Shown: positions 1 through 7,926 of the stretch, in pieces
Position numbering within the stretch: position 1 is the first letter of the stretch
Layout of the letters: the number at the start of each line of letters is the position of its first letter
Assembly: GCA_028694915.1 (NCBI GenBank)
Contig: JAQVJY010000003.1
Location: forward strand, 1 to 64,000
Length of the DNA stretch: 64,000 nt
Reading direction: 5' to 3'
Source of the DNA: Paludibacteraceae bacterium
GTDB taxonomy: Bacteria > Bacteroidota > Bacteroidia > Bacteroidales > Paludibacteraceae
The notes under the pieces: model-generated
Told to the model about the DNA's origin: nothing
Database searches by the model: none
Seen by the model: the letters and a program-made list of their open reading frames with translations, nothing else
Position numbers and translations under genes: made by a program

Positions 1-23
1 CTAACAAACTAAACTCTTTATCT

Positions 24-1031
24 ATGAAAGTAGCCATTGTTGGCGTTAGCGGCGCCGTTGGTCAAGAATTTCTTAAAGTTTTGGCTGAACGACAGTTCCC
101 CATTGACGAACTTTTACTATTTGGTTCGGCACGTAGTGCTGGTACCGAATACGAATTTAGAGGCAAGAAATATATCGTAAAAGAACTCCAACATGGAGAT
201 GACTTCAAAGGTGTAAATATCGCCTTTACCTCGGCAGGAGCCTCTATTTCAAAAGAGTTTGCGGCCGACGTTACAAAATTTGGCGCCATTATGATTGACA
301 ACTCGAGTGCTTTCCGTATGGACACAGATGTACCACTTGTTGTACCTGAAGTTAATGCAAGCGATGCCAAGATGTGCCCACGTGGCATTATTGCCAACCC
401 AAACTGCACAACGATCCAGATGGTAGTTGCTTTAAAAGCTATCGAAGACATTTCACACATCAAACGTGTTCACGTATCTACCTACCAAGCCGCCAGTGGA
501 GCTGGAGCAGCAGCTATGGATGAATTGGAAGAACAATATCGTCAAGTGTTGAATGGAGAACCTGCCACCGTAAATAAATTTGCTTATCAATTGGCTTACA
601 ATCTAATTCCTCATATTGATGTATTTACTGAAAACGGTTACACCAAAGAAGAGATGAAGATGTATCACGAAACACGCAAAATCATGCATTCTGACGTAGA
701 AGTAAGTGCCACTTGCGTACGCGTTCCTTCGTTACGTGCGCACTCCGAAAACGTATGGGTTGAAACCGAGAAACCTATTTCGGTAGAAGCCGCTCGTGAA
801 GCTTTTGCAGCAGCCGATGGTGTAATTTTACAAGATAATCCTGCCAACAAGGAATATCCAATGCCTTTGTTTGTTTCAGGTAAAGATCCTGTATTTGTGG
901 GACGTATTCGTAAAGATTTAGCAAATCCAAATGGCTTGACTTTTTGGTGCGTAAGCGATCAAATCAAAAAAGGCGCTGCTTTAAATGCAGTTCAAATTGC
1001 CGAATACCTGATTAAAGATTCAAAAAAATAA
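24..1031 (+). CDS. asd: aspartate-semialdehyde dehydrogenase
   Basis: Reduces aspartyl-4-phosphate to aspartate-4-semialdehyde with NADPH, the branch point to lysine/DAP, threonine and methionine, in the cytoplasm. The 335-residue protein is normal family length. An N-terminal GVSGAVG nucleotide-binding loop lies at residues 7-13 and the catalytic cysteine in NPNCTT is C128. The ATG at 24 places the Rossmann strand (MKVAIVG) right at the N-terminus, as is usual. A strong hairpin terminator follows. thrA, the preceding pathway step, lies 13 kb away, so the pathway genes are dispersed. Identification is secure. Confidence 0.97.
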   Translation: MKVAIVGVSGAVGQEFLKVLAERQFPIDELLLFGSARSAGTEYEFRGKKYIVKELQHGDDFKGVNIAFTSAGASISKEFAADVTKFGAIMIDNSSAFRMDTDVPLVVPEVNASDAKMCPRGIIANPNCTTIQMVVALKAIEDISHIKRVHVSTYQAASGAGAAAMDELEEQYRQVLNGEPATVNKFAYQLAYNLIPHIDVFTENGYTKEEMKMYHETRKIMHSDVEVSATCVRVPSLRAHSENVWVETEKPISVEAAREAFAAADGVILQDNPANKEYPMPLFVSGKDPVFVGRIRKDLANPNGLTFWCVSDQIKKGAALNAVQIAEYLIKDSKK

Positions 1032-1066
1032 TCCGCCGTTTTAAAACAAAGCTTATTTCTCAACAA

Positions 1067-1101
1067 AAAAAACAGTCTTTAAATTAAAGACTGTTTTTTT
1101 T
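1067..1101 (+). terminator. Rho-independent terminator after asd
   Basis: Perfect inverted repeat AAAAAACAGTCTTT / AAAGACTGTTTTTT (arms 1067-1080 and 1086-1099) with a 5-nt loop and a T tract on the plus strand. The A-rich left arm could also let it serve transcripts arriving from the tRNA on the minus strand. Confidence 0.85.
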
Positions 1102-1156
1102 GTTACCAATCGATGCATAAAAAAATAAGAGCCAGTAAACTGACTCTTATTTCTAG

Positions 1157-1230
1157 TAGCGGGAACGAGAGTTGAACTCGTGACCTCCGGGTTATGAATC
1201 CGACGCTCTAACCAACTGAGCTATCCCGCC
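1157..1230 (-). tRNA. tRNA-Met (CAT), probably elongator
   Basis: On the minus strand a complete cloverleaf can be read: acceptor GGCGGGA pairs with TCCCGCT, the D arm is GCTCAGTTGGTTAGAGC, the anticodon loop TTCATAA gives CAT, and the T arm has GTTCAACTC. Position 1 pairs as G-U, not the C-A mismatch of initiator tRNA. An Ile-lysidine tRNA also has CAT, but the overall sequence resembles Bacteroidota elongator tRNA-Met. The 3' CCA is not encoded. Confidence 0.9.
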
Positions 1231-1253
1231 ATCTATTCCTATTTTTAGGAGTG

Positions 1254-1284
1254 CAAAGGTAAGCATTTTTCACGAAAACCACAA
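1254..1284 (-). promoter_or_regulatory. Bacteroidota-type promoter for tRNA-Met
   Basis: On the minus strand, TTG (1282-1284) and TACCTTTG (1254-1261) are separated by 20 nt, matching TTG-N19/20-TAnnTTTG. It lies just upstream of the tRNA 5' end at 1230. Confidence 0.75.
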
Positions 1285-1320
1285 AGACTTTTCTTAAAAA
1301 ATTGCTTTTACCTCTTTAAT

Positions 1321-1713
1321 CTATAATTTAGAAGCAATAGCCGACGCTATTTCAGTCATTTCCTGAGCCGACAATGTTAATTTCGGATTAGAAATAATCA
1401 TATCTGATTCTTTGGTGATAGGAATCAAATGCACGTGAGTATGAGGTACTTCCATACCCATTACTGCTACACCAACACGTTTACAAGGAACCACCGCGTC
1501 AATAGCCACAGCCACTTTTTTTGCAAACAACATTAAACCTGCATACGTCTCATCATCAAGATTAAAAATATAATCTTCCTCACATTTAGGAATAACCAAC
1601 GTATGACCTTTAGTCATAGGATTAATATCCAAAAAGGCAAAATAACGTTCATCCTCCGCTACTTTGTAACAAGGTATTTCGCCATTGATAATACGTGTAA
1701 AAATGGTAGCCAT
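1321..1713 (-). CDS. HIT family nucleotide-binding hydrolase
   Basis: Histidine-triad hydrolase, likely acting on nucleoside phosphoramidates or adenylated compounds in the cytoplasm. The 130-residue length is typical of Hint-branch proteins. The signature HTHVHLIP lies at residues 91-98, and the N-terminal FxxIIxGEIP motif is present. Its ATG is 4 nt from the end of greA on the same strand, so the two are probably co-transcribed, an arrangement common in Bacteroidales. The precise substrate cannot be deduced. Confidence 0.93.
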   Translation of the reverse strand: MATIFTRIINGEIPCYKVAEDERYFAFLDINPMTKGHTLVIPKCEEDYIFNLDDETYAGLMLFAKKVAVAIDAVVPCKRVGVAVMGMEVPHTHVHLIPITKESDMIISNPKLTLSAQEMTEIASAIASKL

Positions 1714-1717
1714 AGAC

Positions 1718-2188
1718 TTATAATGAGATAGCTAAAACTTCTAATTTAATAAGACCAGAAGGCACTTGTAATTCAGCAATTTCGCCAATTTTCTTACCAA
1801 GTAATCCTTTAGCAATAGGGGTTGTAATCGCTAATTTGCCCTCACGAATATTCGCTTCGCTTTCAGCAACAATCATATACTCCATTTCTTGTCCATTAGC
1901 CTGATTGCGTACACGCACTTTATTCATAATTTGAACACTATCGGTATTCAATTTACTTTCATCAATAAGGCGAGCATTAGCCAATCGTTCTTTGAGTTGC
2001 GAAATTTTCATTTCCAACATCCCTTGAGCCTCTTTTGCCGCATCGTATTCAGCATTTTCCGACAAATCGCCTTTATCGCGTGCTTCTGCTATTTGATGTG
2101 AAATCAGTGGACGTTCCACGGTTTCCATATGTTCGATTTGCTCTAACAATTTTTTGTAACCATCTTCGGTCATGTAAACTGCAGCCAT
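1718..2188 (-). CDS. greA: transcription elongation factor GreA
   Basis: Rescues backtracked RNA polymerase by stimulating transcript cleavage. The 156-residue protein has the N-terminal coiled coil, including the acidic tip region DKGDLSENAEYDAAKE, and a C-terminal FKBP-like domain with TPIAKGLLGKKIGE. The open frame extends 30 codons upstream, but that extension is hydrophobic and unlike GreA. The ATG at 2188 (MAAVYMTEDGYKKL) gives the family N-terminus, so I choose it. The HIT gene follows after 4 nt. Confidence 0.96.
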   Translation of the reverse strand: MAAVYMTEDGYKKLLEQIEHMETVERPLISHQIAEARDKGDLSENAEYDAAKEAQGMLEMKISQLKERLANARLIDESKLNTDSVQIMNKVRVRNQANGQEMEYMIVAESEANIREGKLAITTPIAKGLLGKKIGEIAELQVPSGLIKLEVLAISL

Positions 2189-2315
2189 AAAAAATGAGGA
2201 TTTAATTATTAATGATAAAACAAAAAGAATTCCAACATAGAGTTGGAACCCTTCCGACGTGTCATAAACACTATGCAAAGATACTCTTTTTTTTTGATAT
2301 TACAAATTTTGTAAT

Positions 2316-2729
2316 TTAATATTTTCGAGTCAAAATTTCGGAATATATAATGGCCTTGGCAGCATCTTCTTGATCGTCAAACTCCACTAAAAGAGACGAT
2401 TGTGATACTTCATCATCCTCCACAATAGCCGTTCTATTTGTTACCGAACGTGTACCTTCGGCCGCTGATTTTACCGAAACCATAGCCTCTGGCGTGGGCG
2501 ATGCCGTGGCAGGTTTTGCTACCACAGGAGCCACTTTCACAGGGGCAGGTTCAGGAGTGTCAACTAACTCTTTACCTTCAGCCATTTGTTTAATAATTTC
2601 CTGCCAATTGGTTGCTGGCGCGGGATGTTCATTTGGCTCCGTTTCCTTCTTTTTTTTCTTGCCAAAAAAGCTAGAAACTACCGCTATGGCAATAAAAATC
2701 AAATAAATATAATCGCCTAAATCTTCCAT
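2316..2729 (-). CDS. small membrane-anchored hypothetical protein
   Basis: 137 residues. One membrane helix lies near the N-terminus (about residues 7-22, LGDYIYLIFIAIAVVSSFF) followed by KKKKK, suggesting the N-terminus is outside and the long tail cytoplasmic. The middle is rich in Pro, Ala and Val and probably disordered. The C-terminus AIIYSEILTRKY resembles a conserved end seen in Bacteroidales hypothetical proteins. No enzymatic motif is visible. It lies between greA and comM on the same strand with gaps of about 127 and 34 nt. Function unknown. Confidence 0.75.
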   Translation of the reverse strand: MEDLGDYIYLIFIAIAVVSSFFGKKKKKETEPNEHPAPATNWQEIIKQMAEGKELVDTPEPAPVKVAPVVAKPATASPTPEAMVSVKSAAEGTRSVTNRTAIVEDDEVSQSSLLVEFDDQEDAAKAIIYSEILTRKY

Positions 2730-2763
2730 TGTGGTCTATTTTATACTGTTTATACTAATTTTG

Positions 2764-4302
2764 TTAACCTGCCCAACCCTCTCTATCGAGGTTACGGTAA
2801 TTAATAGCTTCTGCTAAATGCTGTATCTGTATGGATTCACTTTCGTCTAAGTCCGCTATCGTGCGCGACACTTTTAGAATACGATCGTAAGCACGCGCCG
2901 ACAGATTCATGCGCAGCATGGCCGCTTTGAGCAATTCCTGACCAGCAGAATCAATCACGGCGTACTTGCGTAACATCTTGGACGACATTTGCGCATTACA
3001 ATACACACCTTCAGCATCTTTAAAACGTAATTCTTGTAGTTGGCGAGCTTTCATTACGCGCTCACGAATCTGCGCACTAGGTTCTGCCGGAGCAGCTTCT
3101 GATAACTTATCAAACGGAACTGGAATAATTTCAATGTGCATATCAATGCGATCCAACAAGGGACCAGAAATACGGCTTAGATATTTTTGAACCATGCCTG
3201 GCGAACAAACACATTCGCGATCGGGATGATTATAGTAGCCACACGGACAAGGATTCATAGAGGCCACCAACATAAAACTCGCTGGATATTCCACTGCAAA
3301 TTTTGCGCGCGAAATAGCTATTTTACGATCTTCGAGCGGTTGACGCATCACTTCCAATACCGTACGTTTAAATTCTGGCAATTCGTCCAGAAACAAGACA
3401 CCATTGTGCGCTAACGATATTTCTCCAGGTTGTGGAAAAGCTCCGCCACCTACTAAAGCTACATCGGAAATGGTGTGATGCGGACTCCGAAACGGACGTT
3501 GTGCCATCAATGCGGTATCGCGATCAATTTTACCTGCCACCGAGTGAATCTTGGTTGTTTCAAGCGCCTCATGCAATGTGAGTGGTGGCAATATCGTTGG
3601 AATGCGTTTTGCCATCATCGATTTACCAGCTCCCGGAGGACCAACCATAATAATATTATGTCCACCGGCAGCAGCTACTTCAATGGCTCGTTTGACATTT
3701 TCTTGTCCTTTTACATCAGCAAAATCAATATCAAACGCATTGACACGAGCAAAAAATTCTTCGCGCGTATTCACCTCGGTGCGTTCTAATGTTTTCTTGT
3801 GATTAAAAAAGTCGACTACATCCGTAATATTCTCAACTCCAAACACATCCAAATCATTTACCACCGCAGCTTCTTTACTATTTTCCTTTGGTAAAATAAA
3901 GCCTTTAAAGCCTAATTCACGGGCTAAAATAGCAATGGGCAAAACGCCTTTTACGGGTTTCAACGTACCATCAAGCGATAATTCGCCCATAATCACATAA
4001 TGTTCAATGTCGGTAGCATCAATCACTTCGCTGGCCGCTAACATGCCTATGGCGAGTGGTAAATCATATGCTGAACCTTCTTTACGAATATCAGCGGGCG
4101 CCATATTTATAACCACTTGCTTACGCGGAACCGGTATTTTATTGTACTGCAAAGCAGACATAATACGTTCGTGGCTTTCCTTCACAGCATTGTCGGGCAA
4201 ACCCACCAAAAAAAATTTGATGCCGGCCGAGATGTTTACCTCTATCGTTACCAAAGTAGCTTTAATGCCTTGAACTGCCGCCCCAAAAGTTTTAACTAAC
4301 AT
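2764..4302 (-). CDS. comM: YifB/ComM family Mg-chelatase-like AAA+ ATPase
   Basis: Hexameric AAA+ helicase. The characterised ComM promotes branch migration during natural transformation. The 512 residues comprise an N-terminal ChlI-like domain (about 1-170), Walker A GPPGAGKS (221-228), Walker B GVLFLDELPE (301-310) and a C-terminal Mg-chelatase segment. A Cys-rich insert NPCPCGYYNHPDRECVC follows the ATPase core, as in the family. Transformation competence of this organism cannot be inferred from this gene, because it is widespread in non-competent bacteria. Confidence 0.94.
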   Translation of the reverse strand: MLVKTFGAAVQGIKATLVTIEVNISAGIKFFLVGLPDNAVKESHERIMSALQYNKIPVPRKQVVINMAPADIRKEGSAYDLPLAIGMLAASEVIDATDIEHYVIMGELSLDGTLKPVKGVLPIAILARELGFKGFILPKENSKEAAVVNDLDVFGVENITDVVDFFNHKKTLERTEVNTREEFFARVNAFDIDFADVKGQENVKRAIEVAAAGGHNIIMVGPPGAGKSMMAKRIPTILPPLTLHEALETTKIHSVAGKIDRDTALMAQRPFRSPHHTISDVALVGGGAFPQPGEISLAHNGVLFLDELPEFKRTVLEVMRQPLEDRKIAISRAKFAVEYPASFMLVASMNPCPCGYYNHPDRECVCSPGMVQKYLSRISGPLLDRIDMHIEIIPVPFDKLSEAAPAEPSAQIRERVMKARQLQELRFKDAEGVYCNAQMSSKMLRKYAVIDSAGQELLKAAMLRMNLSARAYDRILKVSRTIADLDESESIQIQHLAEAINYRNLDREGWAG

Positions 4303-4409
4303 ACGATTTGTTTAAACGCTAAGGATTTGAAGATGAGGAATTGATATAAAACTCTCACAAAGATACTCATTTATTTGACATTTTGCGAAACTCTATCAAC
4401 AATTAGCTA

Positions 4410-5276
4410 TTAGAACTTCGAGAGCCAAATAGTACTCATCGATCGGTCGGCAATCACAAATTGGTCGTTCCACCAAACAAGCGAAGACGGACTCTGCCAT
4501 TTCATAGGTACAGCAATAAAATCGACAACACCTGTGGCAAATTCTAACCGACCAAGTTCTTTGCTATTTTTATCAATAAAATAAAGCGATTCGCCATCGG
4601 GCGTTAATGCCAAATCTTGATATTGTCCAATTCTATGTGTAATGGGTTGCGCTACAGGATTACTTAAATCATCAATCATGTAAATAACATTGAATTCTGT
4701 GGGCTCGCCATACGTCGTAGAAGAACCTATAAACAGATGATAATCGGACACACACAAACTCGTGGCACCTGGCACCACAGCATAAACAGCCAACGACCCA
4801 ACATTAATATGAGCTAGATTACTAATATCTAAGGCATAAATACTACTCGTATTGGTAACCGCTGCGAGTAACACATTACCAATAATTGCCACATCACTCA
4901 CGAAATCATTACCTTCAGGAAATGATATCACTTGTGGTTGGTCGGAAGTTTCATTTAAATTATACACAACCACTTTATTGACATCGGCCACGAATAAATA
5001 ATCGTCCTTGACAGCCATACCTTTGGGAGCTGAAAGCGTGCCATCAGCAGGAATTAAAATAGACGTAACACCTTCTTTGTGAAACGCGATATAGCCTTTC
5101 CCTTCCTGATTTAAAGGGTTGATAGAATCGGTGCCCCAATTGGAAATAAGTAAACCATCTTGATAAGGACAAACACTATAACAGATTTGTAGATTCCGTG
5201 TCAGAACATCTTTTTCACGCACACAAGCCATCATAGCAAGAACCACCAAGAGGCCAATCATTTTTTTGTGTTTCAT
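4410..5276 (-). CDS. lipoprotein with beta-propeller-like repeats
   Basis: 288 residues. A signal peptide and lipobox (LAMMAC, cysteine about 18) indicate a lipoprotein. The body has repeated strands typical of an NHL/SMP-30-like propeller, such as APKGMAVKDDYLFVADVNKVVVYN and QDLALTPDGESLYFIDKNSKELGRLE. No clear metal site of a lactonase can be assigned. It ends 108 nt before comM and starts downstream of the terminator of the LPP20 gene, so it is probably transcribed separately. A sensor, binding or hydrolase role is possible. Confidence 0.75.
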   Translation of the reverse strand: MKHKKMIGLLVVLAMMACVREKDVLTRNLQICYSVCPYQDGLLISNWGTDSINPLNQEGKGYIAFHKEGVTSILIPADGTLSAPKGMAVKDDYLFVADVNKVVVYNLNETSDQPQVISFPEGNDFVSDVAIIGNVLLAAVTNTSSIYALDISNLAHINVGSLAVYAVVPGATSLCVSDYHLFIGSSTTYGEPTEFNVIYMIDDLSNPVAQPITHRIGQYQDLALTPDGESLYFIDKNSKELGRLEFATGVVDFIAVPMKWQSPSSLVWWNDQFVIADRSMSTIWLSKF

Positions 5277-5336
5277 AGCTTAAAATAAACCTTAAATGAA
5301 GAACAAAGATAGTATATATCTTTGAACCGAAAAAAC

Positions 5337-5381
5337 AAAAAAAGTGCCAAAATACGCTCAAACGATTTTGGCACTTTTTTA
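5337..5381 (-). terminator. terminator of the LPP20 lipoprotein gene
   Basis: Inverted repeat with arms AAAAGTGCCAAAAT and ATTTTGGCACTTTT around an 11-nt loop. Read on the minus strand it ends in a T tract directly after the gene ending at 5398. Confidence 0.85.
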
Positions 5382-5397
5382 AAATAACAAGATGAAC

Positions 5398-5955
5398 TTA
5401 TTTCAATTTGTTCATTTCTTCGTCAAATGTTTGTTTGAATTTTTCGTATTCGTAATCGATACGCAATTTATCGTCAGCTTTCACAGCATTAGCCACTTTT
5501 TCAGCTACTTCTGGGCCACCCAATTCAACCACGATGTAGCAACGGAATTTACCTTCTGGAGTACGGGTAGTTTCGTCACAGATAACAATTGTTCCACCTA
5601 ATTCACGATTAACTACTGTACGAGATAAATCTTGAAATTTGCTTTTTGCTTCTTCATCTTCACCCATTTGATAAGATGATGCATAGTTGTCAACTACACG
5701 TTTGATAGTGGCGTTAATTTGAGTAGCCAATTCAGCACGTGCATTTTGTAATGCTTTAGAACGAGCAATTTGCATGTCGGTACTGAAACCCATACCTAAC
5801 GCACGGAATGTTTTGCTGTTACTTTGATAATCTTTGCCAGAGCAAGGAACAGTTACAGACACATCACCTTTATAAGCTTCTTGTTGTTTGTCTTTTTTTG
5901 ATGCACAACCAACCGATAATAAAGCGATAGCAACAAATAGGAATACTTTTTTCAT
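5398..5955 (-). CDS. LPP20-family lipoprotein
   Basis: 185 residues. A lipobox (LLSVGC, cysteine 17) is followed by an LPP20-like domain: FRALGMGFSTDMQIARSKALQNARAELATQI is the typical region in which residues are counted as 'aralAlqdAraelA'. The C-terminus is charged and probably helical. LPP20 proteins are outer-membrane lipoproteins of unclear role, often beside flagellar, secretion or envelope genes. A second, larger LPP20 protein is encoded at 41128-42507. A monocistronic unit is suggested by its own promoter (6145-6175) and terminator. Confidence 0.85.
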   Translation of the reverse strand: MKKVFLFVAIALLSVGCASKKDKQQEAYKGDVSVTVPCSGKDYQSNSKTFRALGMGFSTDMQIARSKALQNARAELATQINATIKRVVDNYASSYQMGEDEEAKSKFQDLSRTVVNRELGGTIVICDETTRTPEGKFRCYIVVELGGPEVAEKVANAVKADDKLRIDYEYEKFKQTFDEEMNKLK

Positions 5956-6270
5956 AATGAAAAGATTTAAAAATTAAAAAATAGTTTTATTGTTTCTGTT
6001 TAACATTTACAAATACCGTGCTAAAATAGGTATTTTACTAAATAAATTTTACAAGTGTTTAAAAATCAATGTATTAATTTTTTAATAAAATTTTATTTAC
6101 TAGTTTAACACCACGTACGGTAGTAAAAATAGATTTCGAGGAAGCAAATGTAAAGGTTATTCCGTGATTTACCAAATTAATTGCAAAAAAGGTTTAAATT
6201 TCATATCATTCACTTTTTTTCTGCACTATTCACATCAAGCTGACTAAACATTAACAGGGTTTTCCCGTAG
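5956..6270. other. gene-free region holding a 5' leader and promoter
   Basis: 315 bases, very AT-rich, with no supportable ORF. It holds the promoter at 6145-6175 on the minus strand and a leader of about 180 nt in front of the LPP20 gene. I see no recognisable riboswitch in that leader. Confidence 0.6.
6145..6175 (-). promoter_or_regulatory. promoter of the LPP20 lipoprotein gene
   Basis: Minus-strand TTG (6173-6175), 20-nt spacer, TACATTTG (6145-6152), an exact match to the Bacteroidota -33/-7 pattern. The start site would be near 6138, far from the ATG at 5955. Confidence 0.75.
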
Positions 6271-7539
6271 TTATTTAGGTTGCACCACTACCATTTTATA
6301 TAATTTGTCGTTACGACGAATAGGCTCATTCGTTTTAATGGAAAATAACGTTCCTTTTCCAACACGTTCCACAGGTTGTAACTCAACATGAATAGCTTGA
6401 ACCACATCTTCGTAGGCACCAGTAGTAGCACCGGTAATCAAAATTTCATCACCCACCGCCAACTCTTGCGATTCCAGCAAAAATTCAGCTACGCCTATTT
6501 TGCTAAAATAGTTGGTACATTTACCAACGTACATTTTGCGGCGTGTAGCTTCCGAACCATAATTATGACTCCATTCACCCAATCGCTGTCCCAAATAATA
6601 ACCATTCCAAAAACCACGATTGAAAACACGCGATAAACGCTCGTCCCAACCGTCAATTTTATCGTCGGTAAATGAATTGTCGAGGTAACTTTCAATTGCT
6701 TCACGATAACAAGTCACCACCGTTTTTACATATTCAGGGCCGCGAGCGCGTCCTTCAATTTTGAATACTCGCACACCAGAATCAATCATTTTATTGAGGA
6801 AATGAATCGTCTTCAAATCTTTTGGCGACATGATATATTCATTATCAATATCGAGTTCTATATTAGAGTCTTTGTCGTGCACGGTATAACCACGGCGACA
6901 CACTTGCATACATGAACCGCGATTGGCCGATGCATTCATCTCGTGTAAACTCAAATAACATTTACCCGAAACCGCCATACATAAAGCACCATGACAAAAC
7001 ATTTCGATACGAACCAACGATCCATTTCGACCTAACAACTGCTCTTCCATAATCGTTTTATGGATTTCAGCCACTTGATCCATGTTGAGCTCACGCGCTA
7101 AAACCACCACATCAGCAAATTGCGCATAAAATTTGAGTGCCTCACGATTTGAAATATTAAGCTGGGTCGATAAATGCACTTCTACGCCACGACTATACGC
7201 ATACATCATTACCGCCACATCGGCCGCAATAATGGCTGAAACGCCCGCCTCTTTAGCCGTATCGACAATGGTGCGCATCAACGCTAAATCGTCATCATAA
7301 ATAATCGTATTGATGGTCAAATACGATTTTACGCCATGTTCGTTACATTGCTTAACAATGGTACGCAAATCGTCCGTCGTAAAATTGCTTGACGAGCGAC
7401 TACGCATATTTAAATTTTCAATGCCAAAATAAATGGAATCGGCTCCAGCCTGAATAGCTGCAGCAAGGCTTTCCCAAGAGCCAACAGGTGCCATAATTTC
7501 AAAATCGGCACGTTGTAATGTATTTTGAATGGAATTCAT
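6271..7539 (-). CDS. U32 family protein, TrhP/YegQ-type tRNA hydroxylation factor
   Basis: 422 residues. The N-terminal motif EIMAPVGSWESLAAAIQAGADSIYFG and the Cys set (FCHGALCMAVSGKCYLS, then NRGSCMQVCRRGY) are the U32 TIM-barrel and probable Fe-S/metal ligands. A C-terminal beta domain follows. U32 members of this type (TrhP, RlhA) take part in prephenate-dependent RNA hydroxylation. Many are annotated as collagenase-like peptidases, which is probably misleading here. TrhP versus another subfamily cannot be settled without alignment. A CAAAAGTA element (7600-7607) is a possible minus-strand -7 box. Confidence 0.88.
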   Translation of the reverse strand: MNSIQNTLQRADFEIMAPVGSWESLAAAIQAGADSIYFGIENLNMRSRSSSNFTTDDLRTIVKQCNEHGVKSYLTINTIIYDDDLALMRTIVDTAKEAGVSAIIAADVAVMMYAYSRGVEVHLSTQLNISNREALKFYAQFADVVVLARELNMDQVAEIHKTIMEEQLLGRNGSLVRIEMFCHGALCMAVSGKCYLSLHEMNASANRGSCMQVCRRGYTVHDKDSNIELDIDNEYIMSPKDLKTIHFLNKMIDSGVRVFKIEGRARGPEYVKTVVTCYREAIESYLDNSFTDDKIDGWDERLSRVFNRGFWNGYYLGQRLGEWSHNYGSEATRRKMYVGKCTNYFSKIGVAEFLLESQELAVGDEILITGATTGAYEDVVQAIHVELQPVERVGKGTLFSIKTNEPIRRNDKLYKMVVVQPK

Positions 7540-7773
7540 AATTTTTATTAAGTAGATAACATCAAGACCATATCAAGATGTAATTGCACTTTTGAACTAC
7601 AAAAGTAGTGTTTTTTCAGCATATTTTAATATCACCGACCTATTTTCGTTTACGACAATGTTATACAATTAGTTAACCTCTATTGAAATTTAATACTATT
7701 TCTATAATCATGGCACTAAACATCACCTCAATAATAGATATTTCATAACAATATAACATACCACTTTTATATA

Positions 7774-7803
7774 TTGTCAACAGTGGTTTTTTTTGTACAT
7801 TTG
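7774..7803 (+). promoter_or_regulatory. leuS promoter
   Basis: TTG (7774-7776), 19-nt spacer, TACATTTG (7796-7803). This is a full match to the Bacteroidota consensus, giving a leader of about 115 nt before leuS. Confidence 0.8.
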
Positions 7804-7825
7804 CACGTTAGAAAAGATAGGTATT

Positions 7826-7870
7826 ATGAAGCACGACAAAGAACATATGCTATCTCTAAAAAAATCATAA
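7826..7870 (+). CDS. possible leader ORF of leuS (14 codons)
   Basis: ATG to TAA, encoding MKHDKEHMLSLKKS. It lies about 20 nt downstream of the leuS promoter and 56 nt before the leuS ATG. Codons 9 and 11 are both CTA leucine codons, compatible with leucyl-tRNA sensing. It has no Shine-Dalgarno site, and an ORF this short arises by chance often, so expression is speculative. Confidence 0.3.
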   Translation: MKHDKEHMLSLKKS

Positions 7871-7889
7871 CTCACTCAAAAACAGATAC

Positions 7890-7913
7890 TCAAATTATGA
7901 TATCATAATTTGA
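7890..7913. repeat. 24-bp perfect palindrome before leuS
   Basis: TCAAATTATGAT followed at once by its exact reverse complement, with no loop. It ends 13 nt before the leuS ATG. There is no T tract after it, so it is not an ordinary terminator. An operator for a dimeric regulator or an RNA hairpin near the start codon are both possible. Confidence 0.85.
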
Positions 7914-7926
7914 AAAATGACGTATT

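Larger units (their letters stand above)
7540..7926. other. divergent intergenic region between U32 gene and leuS
   Basis: 387 bases with no long gene. It contains a possible -7 box for the U32 gene (7600-7607, minus strand), the leuS promoter (7774-7803), a 14-codon ORF (7826-7870) and a 24-bp perfect palindrome (7890-7913). Confidence 0.7.

Noticed and set aside
62-463. Long minus-strand open frame inside asd
   Set aside because: Entirely within a well-identified gene and without family features; a shadow frame.
2188-2278. Upstream extension of greA with a hydrophobic N-terminus
   Set aside because: GreA starts at the ATG at 2188; the extension is only an open frame.
7540-7926. T-box riboswitch upstream of leuS
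   Set aside because: No T-box sequence or specifier stem is visible, and T-boxes are not expected in this phylum.
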